Below are positions 35,735-47,338 of a stretch of DNA of 64,000 bases, piece by piece. The stretch is from Eulemur rufifrons. Lineage: Eukaryota; Chordata; Mammalia; Primates; Lemuridae. The notes beneath the pieces are model-generated. The model did no database searches. It had not been told where the DNA came from and worked only from the letters and a program-made list of their open reading frames with translations. How positions within the stretch are numbered: the stretch's first letter is position 1; every line of letters begins with the position of its first letter. A program made the translations under genes and the position numbers. The stretch is from contig NC_090989.1 in assembly GCF_041146395.1 (NCBI RefSeq), positions 217,280,843 through 217,344,842 on the forward strand. The letters run 5' to 3'.

Positions 35735-35885
35735 ATCAACTCTGGAAAATCTTGATCTCCATTATACAGATGAGGCAACTGGCATAGAGAGGTTCAGTGA
35801 GCTATGCAAAGTCACAAAATGGAACAGCCAGAGATTGAAACCAATTCCTGGCTTCAAAGCCCATTTTGTTTTGAACATCACAGGT
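35735..35885 (-). mobile_element. MIR SINE fragment, antisense
   Basis: 'cattatacagatgaggcaactggcatagagaggttcagtgag', 'caaagtcacaaaatggaacagccagagattgaaacc'. Confidence 0.85.
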
Positions 35886-35904
35886 GGCTTTGCAGTGGCC
35901 ATAT

Positions 35905-36135
35905 CTCCTACATGTTAAGCACTTACTAAGTCTTAGCAATTTTGTCAAGAACTTTACAACATTATTTTTTTAAACTCCTCAAAAATGAAAGGAAATATTT
36001 TACAGTCATTCCACAGGTGAGGAAATGTGACACAGTGAAGTTAAATGACTTGCCAAAGAGCACAGTTACAAAGTAGAATGGTCAAAAATTCAAATCCAGG
36101 TTAATCTTACTCCAATGCCAGTATTTTTGTTCTGT
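35905..36135 (-). mobile_element. MIR SINE, antisense
   Basis: 'tgttaagcacttactaagtc', 'cacaggtgaggaaatgtgacacagtgaagttaaatgacttgcc', 'caaatccaggttaatc' form a near-complete antisense MIR. It sits tail-to-head behind the previous one. Confidence 0.85.
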
Positions 36136-36559
36136 TTCTCTGCAGTGCATTCTTGAGGTCGGTAAATTACTCACTAGTCAATAATTTAATTGGAATGCGT
36201 TATACACCAGTGTACTTCAAACTTTCTGAAACCATGGAAATTTCCTAAGATGGGAAAAACATCCACAGAACATTAATCAGGATGTTGATATTTTAATATA
36301 TATAAAGGCAAATGACATCGAAATAAAATTTATGTTGGTTTATGTCTGAAATTTCATGTTAAAGGGAGGCCAGTATGAGTTGTAATCATATGGAAGAAAT
36401 ATTGAATCAGTATCGAGCTGCAGGCTATGAGAGTTGCCATAAAAAGTCTTGTTTCCAAGTTGTGTCTGGTCCAGCTAAAGTTATGTTTTCCACCCAAAGG
36501 TGGCAGCACATGAATTGGGTGCACTTTTGACTATATTTAATACAGTGGAGTCTGAGAGC

Positions 36560-36725
36560 TTCAAGGGAACTTAAAGATCATCTAGGACAGCCACATCATT
36601 TTGAAGCTGGGTAAACTGAGACCAAGAAAGAGTCTGTGACCTGCCCAATATCTTACACCTTTTTAGAACCACAGCCGCAGCTGGAATCCAAGTTACCTGA
36701 CTCCTAGACCTGTGTTCACTGTACT
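36560..36725 (-). mobile_element. MIR/MIR3-like SINE, antisense
   Basis: 'aaagatcatctaggacagcc', 'aagctgggtaaactgagaccaagaaagagtctgtgacctgcccaa', 'ggaatccaagttacctgactcctagacctgtgttc'. Confidence 0.65.
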
Positions 36726-36763
36726 GAGCTCTCCTCAACTTTGCAACAGCTTCACAGCTGAGA

Positions 36764-36836
36764 GGCGAAGAAGAGAGAGTAAAGACAAGAGGAAAGGAGG
36801 AAAGGAAGAAGAGGAAGAAAAGAAGAAAAAAAAAGC
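36764..36836. repeat. Purine-rich (GGAA/GAA)n low-complexity tract
   Basis: About 70 bases with almost only A and G, ending in an A-run. The Lys/Glu-rich frame through it is an artefact. Confidence 0.85.
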
Positions 36837-36989
36837 ATTGGTTTCAGGGAAAAAAATACTTGATGCAAACCTAAAGTCTGGTAGTATACTATAACTTCAC
36901 AGGAACTTCAAAAGCCTAACTCCAGTTGGAAAGTAGATCTCATGTTCTAGGGAACAGTCTGGAATCCCACGCTATATACAACATCAAAT

Positions 36990-37155
36990 CTGTTGGGGCC
37001 AGATATACTGAGTCAGCAAAACCTGGGAGCTTGTCAGAAATGTTAACATTTCAGCTCTCTTTTCTTCAGAACTGTTGAATCAGAGTCTGCATTTTACAAG
37101 ATGCCAAGGAGATTCACTGGCATAGTAAAGTAGAGAAACTGGAGAAGCACTGGTG
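36990..37155. mobile_element. MER5A-like hAT MITE, diverged
   Basis: 'cctgggagcttgtcagaaatg', 'gaatcagagtctgcattttac', ending 'ctggagaagcactgg'. Lies head to tail with a better-preserved MER5A. Confidence 0.6.
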
Positions 37156-37176
37156 TAGAGTCTGGATTTGAGGCTA

Positions 37177-37352
37177 CAGCCTGGTTCTCAAAATGTGGCC
37201 ACTGGACCAGTAGCCTTAGCATCACCTGAGATCTTGTTAGAAATGCAAACTGTCAGGCTCCACCCAAACCAACCAACCATATCAGAAACTCTGGGTGGGG
37301 CCCAGCAATCTGTTTGTTATAGGCCCTCCAAGTGATTCTAATGCAAGTTTGC
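37177..37352. mobile_element. MER5A hAT MITE
   Basis: 'cctggttctcaaaatgtggccactggaccagtagccttagcatcacctgagatcttgttagaaatgcaaa' and 'agaaactctgggtggggcccagcaatctg' are clear MER5A signatures. Confidence 0.88.
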
Positions 37353-37542
37353 TATATAGACTTTGCTGATTCATTGCCCTCAGAATATCTACGTCTCTGG
37401 TGACTGTATCTGCTGAACTTGCTCTGAATTGTTTTCTATCTCAGATGTCATCTCCCCCTTTCCTCCCTTCTGCCTGACTGAATGGTTTACAGCAGGCCTA
37501 CTTACAGGGCTTGCCTTCTATTTGCTAACTTAATTATATACA

Positions 37543-37577
<35 letters not shown>
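37543..37577. repeat. (AT)n microsatellite, about 17 units
   Basis: Uninterrupted AT dinucleotides between 'caaaaat' and 'gaatatgcc'. Confidence 0.95.
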
Positions 37578-37581
<4 letters not shown>

Positions 37582-38267
37582 TATGCCTGATAAGCAACCA
37601 ATTTCTTGGTAATGCACCACTAGAAGCCATTGGCTAGTTAGGGAGAAGACAATGCCTGAAAGGGGATCATTCAAACTTTCAGAATTTACCAAGAAGATTG
37701 CGATGAGATTTGTCATCAGTTTGTTCTGGCCCTGGTCCTATGTTTACATGCAGAGATGGATACATGGGGCCTTTTTTATATCCGTCAGGAGCCTATGAAG
37801 AGACCAAAAGTCATACACCTTCTGCAATTAAATATGGAATTGGGGTGCATTTACAGAAGCATGTGAAAGAATATACCAATAGCTACTTTCCAGTAGGAAA
37901 ATATGGAGACTGAGAGGTTACAAAGGGAAACAAGGACCTTCACAACTTTATTCATTTTGCAAATATTTTTTGGAGCACAGGCAGAGCTCCAAAGATTTAA
38001 ATGGGGTCCACAAAGATTTAAATGAGATAAACTCTAGCTATATAATAAGATGATAGTGTCTCCAGCATGGAAATTTGATAAACCAGAACTCTTCCAAGCT
38101 CAGCATTGGAGACCCTCACATACCAACCCACTTAATGGTAATGAAGAAATAGAAGTATAAGGCAGAGTTGGTTTCTGTTTGTTTGTTTTTTGTTGAATAA
38201 CTGAGTGTTATGAAAAAATTCAATCAGACATCAAATTTTTAAATAGTGTTTTATCTATCTCTGAGAA

Positions 38268-38400
38268 GGTGTTCCTTAATTTCTTTATCCTTTGTTTGTG
38301 AAATGGGGGTGTAATCACTCTCTTACCTCATCCAGATGTGGATGGAATCAAGTGTAAAAGAACTTTGTAAATATGTTGTTACAGATACATATATGTAAAA
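38268..38400 (+). mobile_element. MIR SINE fragment
   Basis: 'aatttctttatcctttgtttgtgaaatgggggtgtaatcac', 'gtggatggaatcaagtgtaaaagaactttg'. Confidence 0.6.
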
Positions 38401-38536
38401 TGTACCAACAAAGTCACCATTATTACTAAATTAGCATTAAATATTATTACTTTCTGTACCTGGGAATTTTCAGAGCTTCTTTTTCTTTTCCTTTTAGCAA
38501 CTAAGGGGTGCTGTGGTTTCGCAGTTTAAACTTGAG

Positions 38537-38755
38537 CAGGGGTCAGCGAGCTCTTTCTGTAAAGTGCCAGATAGTAAACATTTTTTGGCTTTGTAGGCCA
38601 TGTGGTTGCAACTACTTAACTCTGTTATTAAAGCCAGAAAGCAGCTATCGACACTATCTAAACAAATAGGCATGGTTGTGTTTCTGTAAAACTTTATTTA
38701 TTAACATAAAAACTGGCAGCAGGTGGAATTTGACCCTTTAGTTTGTCCACTCCTG
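38537..38755. mobile_element. hAT-Charlie-type MITE
   Basis: Left end 'caggggtcagcgagctctttctgtaaagtgcc', right end 'tttagtttgtccactcctg'. The interior is 'gccagatagtaaacattttttggctttgtaggccatg' and 'tgtaaaactttatttatt'. Same family as 55178-55395. I cannot give the family number with certainty. Confidence 0.78.
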
Positions 38756-39104
38756 ACCTACAGTATTGTTTAGTTCTTAACCATCTGATAAGCTTTGCAG
38801 CACTTAGGAGTCCAGAAATAAATGAGAGAAAAATTAGAGATATTTCTTGATGTGGTGTTTGGCAAGAGGGAAGGAAACTTTCAGCATACGTATTCTTGAG
38901 ATTTCTATTTAAGTTAGCAGCTTATTGCCTGTCTACCGTGAGTCAAGCACTGCGTGGAGCTGTGAGGGTATAATATTGAATAAGGCAGCCCCTGCCCTCG
39001 TGGTCTCTGTAATCCACATGACAGGTGAGACACCACTGCTGGAAATACTTGGCTTGGGCTGAGAAAGGGCGTAGTTTTAGACAACAAGCTGTGACGACAA
39101 AATA

Positions 39105-40266
39105 CAGCCATGCTTTGCATAATGATGTTTCAGTTATACCACAGTGGTCCTGTAAAATTATAACGAAACTGAGAAATTCTTATGGCCTGGTGACATCATA
39201 GCCGTCTTAATATCATAGTGCTTGTGGCGATGCTAGTGGAAACAAACCTACTGCACTGCCAGTCGTAGAAAAGTCTAGCACCTAGAATTGTGTGCAGTAC
39301 ATAATACTTGCCAGTGATAAGAAACCACTATGTTACTGATTTATATATTTACTATACTATACTTGCTATTGTTATTTAGAGTGTACTCCTACTGCTTATT
39401 AAAAAGGCTAACTGTAAAACAGCCTCAGGCAGGTCCTTCAGGATGGATTCTAGAAGAAGGCATTGTTATCACAGGAGATGACAGCTCCGCGTGTGTTATC
39501 GCCTCTGAAGACCTTTCAGTGGGACAAGATATGGAGGTGGAAGACAGTGATATTGATGATCCTGACCCTGTGTAGGCTTAGGTTAATGTGTGTTTGCATC
39601 TTTGTTTTCAACAAAAAAAGTTTAAACAGTCAAAAAAAGTCAAAAAATAGATAAAAAGCTAATAGGATAAGGATACAGAGAAAGAAAATTGTACAGATGT
39701 ATAATGTGTTTGTATTTTAAGCTAATGTTACTACAAAAGAGTCAAAAAGCTAAAAAAGTCAATAAAGGTAAAAAGTTACAGTAAGCTAAGGTCAATTTAC
39801 TATTGAAGAAAGAAATCTTTTAACACATTTAGTGTAGCCTAAGTTTACAGTGTTTTGAAGTCTACAGCAGTGTACAGTAGTGTCCTAGGCCTTCACATTC
39901 ACTCACCACTCACTCCCTGACTCACCAAGAGCAACTTCTAGTCCTGCAAGTTACATTCATGGTAAATGTCCTATACATGTTTACTGTTTTTTATCTTTTT
40001 TGGCATATTTTTACTGAAACTTTTCTATGTTTAGCTACACAAATACTTACTATGTGTTACAACTGCCTACAGTATTCAGTACAGTAACATATTGTGCAGG
40101 TTTATAAGCCTAGGAGCAATGCTATACCACATGGCCCAGGTATGTAGTAGGCTATACTATCTAGGTACGTGTAGGTGCACTCTATGATGTTTGCACAATG
40201 ACTAAATCACCTAAGGATGCATTTCTCTGAACACATACATCTCTGTCGTTAAGCAACACATGATTG
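39105..40266 (+). mobile_element. Long (about 1.16 kb) member of the MER6-like transposon family, copy 4
   Basis: Starts 'cagccatgctttgcataatgatg' and ends 'cgttaagcaacacatgattg', with TA on both sides (39103-39104, 40267-40268). The right ~270 bp are clearly homologous to copies 1-3. The extra ~800 bp is not in the short copies and holds an 81-codon frame (39330-39575), whose last ~46 residues (PSGWILEEGIV...DPDPV) are acidic. That may be the C-terminus of the autonomous element's transposase. It is followed by a lysine-rich 'gtcaaaaag' repetitive 3' region. Confidence 0.75.
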
Positions 40267-40283
40267 TAGATCAGTTTTGAGCA

Positions 40284-40500
40284 CTTACTGTATAGTTTGA
40301 ACTGTGCTGGTCACTCTAGAAAGAGACAAAGTGTTCCCACCCAAGGAGCTTACTCTCTACTGGACTTGATAAAGCAACACAGACCAACTGTTAAAGACAT
40401 GGTATAAGGACTGCATTGATGTGGGACTTGATTGCTGTTACTACAGGGAAGGCTTCATGGAGGAGGTAGGGACTAAGCTGGAGGATCTGAAAAAGGCCCA
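40284..40500. mobile_element. Ancient L2-associated repeat fragment
   Basis: 'gagcacttactgtatagtttgaactgtgctgg', 'cccaaggagcttactctctac', 'gggaaggcttcatggaggaggtagggactaagctgg' follow the same order as in 27886-28353. Confidence 0.65.
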
Positions 40501-41234
40501 GTTAGACTCTCTTACAAAAGTTGGCTGTTTTAGGGGGAGAATGGATCTTGGAGCACACTCTTTTCTATTTGGGATCTGAGTCTTTGGTTAAACAAGTAGA
40601 GGGAAATCATATACCTCCTCTTTCATCTTCTACCAATTCTCACAAAGATATAACAAACACTACCTTCCACCCTCAAAATTTAGAATTTGAAAACCATTAT
40701 CTACTTTCTTGTTTGGCTGTTTCTTTGGCAGAAATAGAAGCCCTTTCCAAACACTTTGAGTCCCAGCACAAAGCTCGCTTCCCATGGCTTAGGGTCTGCA
40801 CAACCTGCATATCTGGTTTATTACAGCAGTAGTATGGCCAGATTTCTTCCAGCTTAAAGCCAAAATCACTGACAGATTATGCCAGGCCATTGTACCTAGT
40901 AGAAGAAAAGCAATATCCTTTCTTAAGATATCTATCATGCTGTTGAGAAAACCAAGGTTAGAATTAGAATCTTGAAATACTAAAGAATTGATAATAGAAT
41001 GATCATAATACATTGTCCTGCTTTGTCAAAATTCAACCACCTGGCAAATGTGACTTATGTATCAGATTCATTCCCTGAAACCCAACCTAACAAATATATA
41101 CTTAGCAATATTTCGTGTTTTATTTAGAAACAAAAAAAATATTTGTTTGTATTCCTAAACACTTGGGTCAGGCTATAAAAGTTGGAATAGAGTCATAAGA
41201 AAAAAGAAATTACAAGGAATGTTTTGGAGAAATA

Positions 41235-41460
41235 ATATTAATGGTAAATAATAAGTAATATTAATTTACTATTTGCCATGCACTGTACAGCGCTTTATGT
41301 TAATCAGCTTATTAAACCTTACGTTACCTCTGTGAACGCTGTAATACTATTCATGCTATTTTACAAGTGATGAAACTGAAGCTAGAAGGGATTATATAAT
41401 TTCCCAAGGCCTCCAGATGGTAAATCCTTCCCAAGCCAAAGCTTAAACCACAGTATAAGA
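41235..41460 (-). mobile_element. MIR SINE, antisense
   Basis: 'ttactatttgccatgcactgtacagcgctttatgttaat', 'attttacaagtgatgaaactgaagctagaaggg'. Confidence 0.7.
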
Positions 41461-42254
41461 CTGTCTTGGGTGTAATCAAGGAACGATATGAGAAAGAACT
41501 GCCAAAGAGAGAATTTTTTAAGTTGGTAGAGAGAAAGAGGATCTGCATATTTCTCAATCTACAAACTGGAGGCCCATTAACTGTCATGGTTAAATAAGAA
41601 AATGGTGGCCCAGGGTCACATAATATGTCAGTGCCTGGAGCCCAGATTTCCTGACCCCATTTTCTGGGCTTTCTCACACTCTCTAGATCATGTTGAACCA
41701 TCTGTTCCTTCTGCAAGATGCTAAGAGATTTGGGAGGGAGTGTACTGGCTGGCCATGCCTGCTGGGCTCATTCACTCTTTATTTACCAAACTTTGTCTAA
41801 TTCGGTTTGGGGTAGGAAGAGGGACAAGTTCCCAGTCCTATTTAAACACTTTTTAATTTCTACTTCTTTTAAAGTCTTTCTTAATTCCTGCATTGGAGAT
41901 GTATAGCTTTGTTCTTCTAAAAGAATAAAGCCAGCATTTGTTTATTGTATTTTAGAGGAGAGTCCCAATTATGCATAATTAAACACAAGAAGATAAAAGT
42001 GCTTTGTCCAAAAGCAAAAAAATGCCTTTTTGGAAGCTGTAAATGCTGTGTTCCATAATAGCTCGTGTTCTTCATCGTTCTGGACCCTTGGATTCAGCAC
42101 ATCACATGCTGCTTGGGAATACGAAGCTGAGTCACTGCCAGGATGCACGCTTTGTTTTTTGGTGACGGTTCATGAAGCTTCCTAAGTCATTTATGGTGTG
42201 TGCGTGTGTGAGATCAAATTCTTAATCAGGAAGAAAAGGAACATCATTGTACAT

Positions 42255-42470
42255 CTGTACAAGCATCCAGGTACTTACTGCATTTTACACTTCTTGTCCC
42301 ACTTAACATTTACAGTATCACTCTAGCCTCGCTGCTGTGATCCAAGATAAGTTGCTTAGAGACACCTAACCTGACAAAACCAGGGTTGGAACCCAGGGCT
42401 TTTGGCTCCAGCGCCGTACCCTTTTTCCTGTTGTACTCTTTTCCCACTGCACCAGATAACAGCCTGTAAT
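42255..42470 (-). mobile_element. MIR SINE 3' half, antisense
   Basis: 'gataagttgcttagagacacc', 'accagggttggaacccagggcttttggctcc', 'cttttcccactgcaccagataac'. Confidence 0.6.
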
Positions 42471-42624
42471 AGTCGGTGACAAAGTCTGGGGATAAAAATA
42501 ATGTCTTCAAAAAATTTTTAATTTTATCTTATCTTCTTCCAAAAAAACCACTTCAATAAGTTACAAAGCTCTATAGAGAATAACACAATTTAAAACAATC
42601 ATAATGACAGCAAGTGGGAAATGA

Positions 42625-42830
42625 GGTTAACATTAATTTTTAACATATTTTCAGAATGCTTCAGAATCTGTGCTGTGCCTTATTCATGTGATCCTATTCA
42701 TTCTCCTTTAGCAGACTTGTAAGGGAGGCAGGGGAGGTGACATGGTTCTGCCTAAATTCACAGAGCTCAGCCGAGACTATTTCCCAGGCTTTCTGACTCC
42801 CTTGCCAAATGCTTTTCCTACTATTGTACA
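42625..42830 (-). mobile_element. MIR SINE, antisense
   Basis: 'cttattcatgtgatcctattc', 'ggggaggtgacatggttctgcctaaattcacagagctc', 'ctttctgactcccttgcc'. Confidence 0.55.
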
Positions 42831-43639
42831 TTAGGATGTTTATGATCTGGAAATTGTCCGATCTAATCTGACTGGTGATTTTAGGAGGTAAATTAGTATG
42901 GCTTACCATTGGACTGTGATACTCCCCTTCACCAATCAGTTGGCTGAGCAGAGTGACTTGTTCTAGCTCTTGTACAGCAGCACCAGCACTAGAGTTCAAG
43001 ACTTCCAAATCCTCTCCTAGCCCCTACTACCCCGTTAGTAAATTGTTATGTTCTTGAATCTTTTCACTTATTTATCTGAGAGGCAGGATTTAGTAAGAAG
43101 GTATAAATGGACTTGCCCATCTTAATTTTTTTGGTATTGAATCTTTACCACAATGGGGTATGTTTCATGAATTGCTTTTTATTATGTATGTTCCAACAAT
43201 GAACTTCCATTTCCTTCCTTGGTGTGTTCAATGCATCAGTCTCCTGAATGATCTCTTCCTAGGGAGGCTTAAATTCTGTCATACCTTTGACTACACATTG
43301 GATAAGATGCTTTCTGGTGAGGAAACTTACATTAACAAGAATTTATACAGGCAATCTAGGATCATACTCACTGTAAGAAAGAAATTCAAGAAATTTGAAA
43401 AGGGAAGCCAACATGTATACCCCCTCTCTCCCTGATCGCATTTCTCTTTTTAGAGGTCATCCATGGTAACAGCTTGATGTGCTTCTCTTGAAGGCTTTTG
43501 TCTGTGTATTGTGTAAATGGTTTTTTCAAAAATCTTATGATCGTATGATTTTAATTGTGGTCTCTCATGGCACATAGTGGAGTTTTAACACCCGAGAATA
43601 CACACATTGTCAAAAAGACACAGTGACCATATTATTAGA

Positions 43640-43805
43640 AGATGATCATCAAATAATGTTATTTATTTTTTATTTCAGAGTATTGCAGGGGTACAAATGC
43701 TTTGGTTACGTAAATTGCCTTTGCACCACCCAACAAGTGTGCCCATCCCCCACACAATGCTCACCACATCTACTCCCAGTCTCTTTCCCTGATCAGAGTG
43801 CCTCA
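43640..43805 (-). mobile_element. L1 3' UTR fragment, antisense
   Basis: 'tattttttatttcagagtattgcaggggtacaaatgctttggttacg' and 'accacccaacaagtgtgcccatcccccacacaatgctcacc' match the antisense 3' end of primate L1 families. It runs into a (TC)n tract. Confidence 0.7.
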
Positions 43806-43815
43806 AGTAAACCAT

Positions 43816-43816
<1 letters not shown>

Positions 43817-43849
<33 letters not shown>
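43817..43849. repeat. (TC)n microsatellite, 16 units
   Basis: Uninterrupted TC dinucleotides directly beside the L1 fragment. Confidence 0.95.
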
Positions 43850-43932
43850 GGTACATATCTTATAAGCCCTGTAATTATCTTGAGACCAGGAGAATCTTAT
43901 TACTTATTAAAAAATGTTAAACCATTATTTTA

Positions 43933-44227
43933 AATTTAATTTATTTTTTGAGAGAGGTTCTCACTCTGCTTCCCAGGTTGGAGTGCAGTGGTATGACCAC
44001 AGCTCACTTCAGCCTTGTATTGCTGGGCTCAGTATCCTCCTGTTTCTGCCTCCAAAGTAGCTAGGACTACAGGCACACATCCCAAGCCTGGGATTTTTTT
44101 TATTTTTTGTACAGAGGGAGTCTTGCTATGTTGCTCAGGCTGGTCTCAAACTCCCGGCCTCAAGTGGTTCTCCCGCCTCAGCCTCCCAAAGTGCAAGAAT
44201 TATAGGCGTGAGCCACTGTGCCAGGCC
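43933..44227 (-). mobile_element. Old Alu (AluJ-like), antisense
   Basis: Reverse dimer from 'ttttttgagagaggttctcactctg' to 'gagccactgtgccaggcc'. Flanked by a 15-bp direct repeat with one mismatch, TAAACCATTA(T/A)TTTA, at 43918-43932 and 44228-44242. Confidence 0.93.
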
Positions 44228-45391
44228 TAAACCATTAATTTAATGTCAATATGTAGGATATCCCATAATTTTTATAATTCTGCTTTTGGAGATCTTCATT
44301 TATTAGTAAGCCATGAGCCTCAAGAAATGGACATACCCTCTGCAAGGCATTGGCTTAGGAAACAAGTCTGTGGCTCTGCTTTTGTTGGCACTGCTGAGAT
44401 TAGCTGCATCACCTGGGCCCATCACATAGACAGGCTTCTCTGGTCTTGTCTTTAGAAGAAGGAGGCTGGTGCATGAATTCCCCTTTTGATTGAGGGTGTT
44501 GACCAGGACTTGTCAAGCCTGAGCTTCCCTCCCCTCTTGCTAGTATGTCTGTAGCCTGCCCCACTCTTCCTCTGTCGGGACTCAGGGAGCGCCTGAAGGA
44601 GACCAGGGTGTGACTCAGCAGTGTGTGTGTAAGGGCACATACTTGAGCACTTGTGACAAGGAGGGGCACAAAACTCCAGTCTAAACAAGAAAACAATCTG
44701 CTCACTTCTGTAGTTCCACCTGCCATCTTTTATATCTCTAAAGGTTCAAAAATACTTTAGGAGTCTTTACAGTTTCATGATCTGAGATTACCCTTTGGAC
44801 TTTAGTTTCTTCATTTATAAAAAGAGAGGGTCAGACACATTTGAAAACTTCTAAATCGCCCACCCCCTGTTTCAACATGAAACAAATATTTATCGCTCAC
44901 CTATTATGTTCAAATGTATGTGCATATATTATACGCATTCACTCTCAGACTTCTTTTTAAGCACCTGCTAAAGTTTGACTTGAATCAATGCTATTTTTTT
45001 CTCATATGAATATCTAAAGCATCTCAAATGGCATGACATTTCTCAACTTGCAAAATTATCCAATTTATTAAAATAATTTGCACCTTTTTATTAACAGAAA
45101 GTCATTTCACCCACAAATGAGGATAATTGGATGCACTGCAGAAGGGAAAGAAAGACAGCTTTTGCCATCTTGCCCTGCTGTTGAAAAATTAAACCTATAG
45201 TACATGAAGAAATTAGATTGCTCCCAGAAAAATATCATTTGCTCTGAAAAGTGTTCACTAGCTCCAAATGCTATCAAATCAAGACTATCTAAAATGCATA
45301 TAGAGAAATGGATCAACAATTCTAACACCAAATGGGAAGTTAGAAATTATGCATAACACCAATAAAATAGGTGACACATTTGTGGTCACAT

Positions 45392-45760
45392 TTATTTTTG
45401 GCAGGCTAAATAAACAGCCCCCAGAAATATCCAGGACCTAATCCCTAGAATCTATGAACATTGCTTTATGTGGCAAAAGGGATTTTGAAGATGTGATTAA
45501 GTTAAGGATCTTATGATGGGGAGATTATCCTAGATGATCCACAAGCCCAGGAATGACAAGTAAAGTTAAGAAATACCAGCAGCCTCTAGAAGCTGAAAGA
45601 GTCAAGGAACGAATTTTCCCCTTGAGCCTCCAGAAGGAACCAAACCTGATTTTTAGTCCTGTAATTTCAGACTTCTGATCTGTAAGAGAATAAATTTGTG
45701 TTGTTTTAAGGTGCTAAATTTGTGGTAATTTATTATAGCTAAAATACCAAACTAATCACA
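45392..45760 (+). mobile_element. MLT1-type MaLR LTR, sense
   Basis: 'ggctaaataaacagcccccagaaatatccaggacctaatccc', 'agggattttgaagatgtgattaagttaagg', 'gaataaatttgtgttgttttaaggtgctaaatttgtggtaatttattatagc', ending 'aaactaatcaca'. Confidence 0.85.
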
Positions 45761-45979
45761 TTATTTTTAAGGCTTAGTGTTTAATAGTTTGACTTCAGGA
45801 GAAAGGGTGTCAAGTATCTTTAGGGCTATAAGCAGCTGTTTGGTTGATCATCCTTGGAACTGCCTTGGTTGATAAGCTTTGTAATGGCAATCTATTTCTG
45901 ACACAGCACAGAAGGAGATGCTGGTGATGGTTACCAATTCTTGGAAACAAGAATAGTAGGAGATGGGGATGTGAAGGTG

Positions 45980-46388
45980 CCTTAGTTAGCTCAGGTTGTC
46001 ATAATGGAATACCATAGACTGGGGGGTTTAAACAATAAGAACTTATTTCTTTCACAGTTATAGAGGCTGGAAATTCCAAGATCAAGGTTCTGGCCAACAT
46101 GGGTCCCTGTGAGGAGTCTCTTCCTGGCTTGCAGGCAGCCATGATCTTATCTTGCTGTGTGCTCACATGACTTCTTCTTTGTGTGCAGAGAGAGAGAGAA
46201 AGAGAGAGAGAGAACACTCACTGATGCCTCTTCTTATAAGGGCACTAATGCCATCCTGAGAGCCCCACCCTCATGTAACCCTAATTACCTTCCAAAGGAC
46301 CCATCTCAAATACCATCACATTGGATGTTACAGCTTCAACATAGAAATTTGAGGGGAGGGGCATAAAAATATTCAGTCCATAACACTT
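45980..46388 (-). mobile_element. MLT1-type MaLR LTR, antisense
   Basis: 'agttagctcaggttgtcataatggaataccatagactgggg', 'ataagaacttatttctttcacagttatagaggctgg', 'cataaaaatattcagtccataaca' are the reverse complement of an MLT1 LTR. It contains an (AG)n expansion at 46187-46212. Confidence 0.9.
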
Positions 46389-46787
46389 TCCTTATGTAAC
46401 ATGGTGGTGGGAGGTTTTCCAAGGGTTATTCCTTTTTTCTCAGAAATGGGCAATCAGATCCTACATCTGAAGATAGGTGACTAACTGCCTCTCATTCTAA
46501 TTTCAGAGAACTTCCAGATGTGGGGCCAGCTCCCTTCCCTCAGGACATGCTGTGAGGCACTATTTCAGAAGAACCTGCACTTAAAACTCCCTCTCTTCCC
46601 CTAGTCCAGGGTCAATATAAAAGGCTTGTGGGGAAACAAGACGTCATCTAATAGGGTAAACATATTTGTAGAATGGTGGCCATTTTTTTGCCCTTTCTTC
46701 TTATGTGTGTATGAATATATAACATGTGTATACACACACACATATAAGATATAGCTTGTTTTATAAGGCCTTGCATTGGTAAAGGGT

Positions 46788-47072
<285 letters not shown>

Positions 47073-47094
47073 TTTGCTTTTTTGAACACCGTGT

Positions 47095-47160
47095 ATGTTC
47101 ACATTTGTTATCTCATATGATCCTCATCAAAATCTTGTGACATAACAGATTAGTTTTATT
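47095..47160 (-). mobile_element. MIR SINE, left part, split by the Alu at 47161
   Basis: 'atctcatatgatcctcatcaaaatcttgtgac' is antisense MIR. It continues at 48286-48345 with 'cattttt cagattaagaaactgaggtcattg'. Confidence 0.7.
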
Positions 47161-47338
47161 TATTTACTTATTTATTTTGAGACAGAGTCTCACTCTGTTG
47201 CCCTGAGTAGAGTGCTGTGGTGTCAGCCTAGCCCACAGCAGCTTCACACTCCTGGGTTCAAGCAATCCTTCTGCCTCAGCCTTCTGAGTAGCTGGGACTA
47301 CAGGTGCACACCATGAAGCCTGCTAATTTTTCTATTTT
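47161..47338 (-). mobile_element. Strepsirrhine-type Alu, first segment (right arm), split by an insertion
   Basis: Reverse Alu with 'gagacagagtctcactctgttgccc' and 'ggtgtcagcctagcccacagc' (complement of the strepsirrhine right-arm variant). It breaks off inside 'gctaatttttctatttt' and continues at 48164. The Alu's own 15-bp target duplication, CAGATTAGTTTTATT, lies at 47146-47160 and 48286-48300, proving that both segments are one element. Confidence 0.92.
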
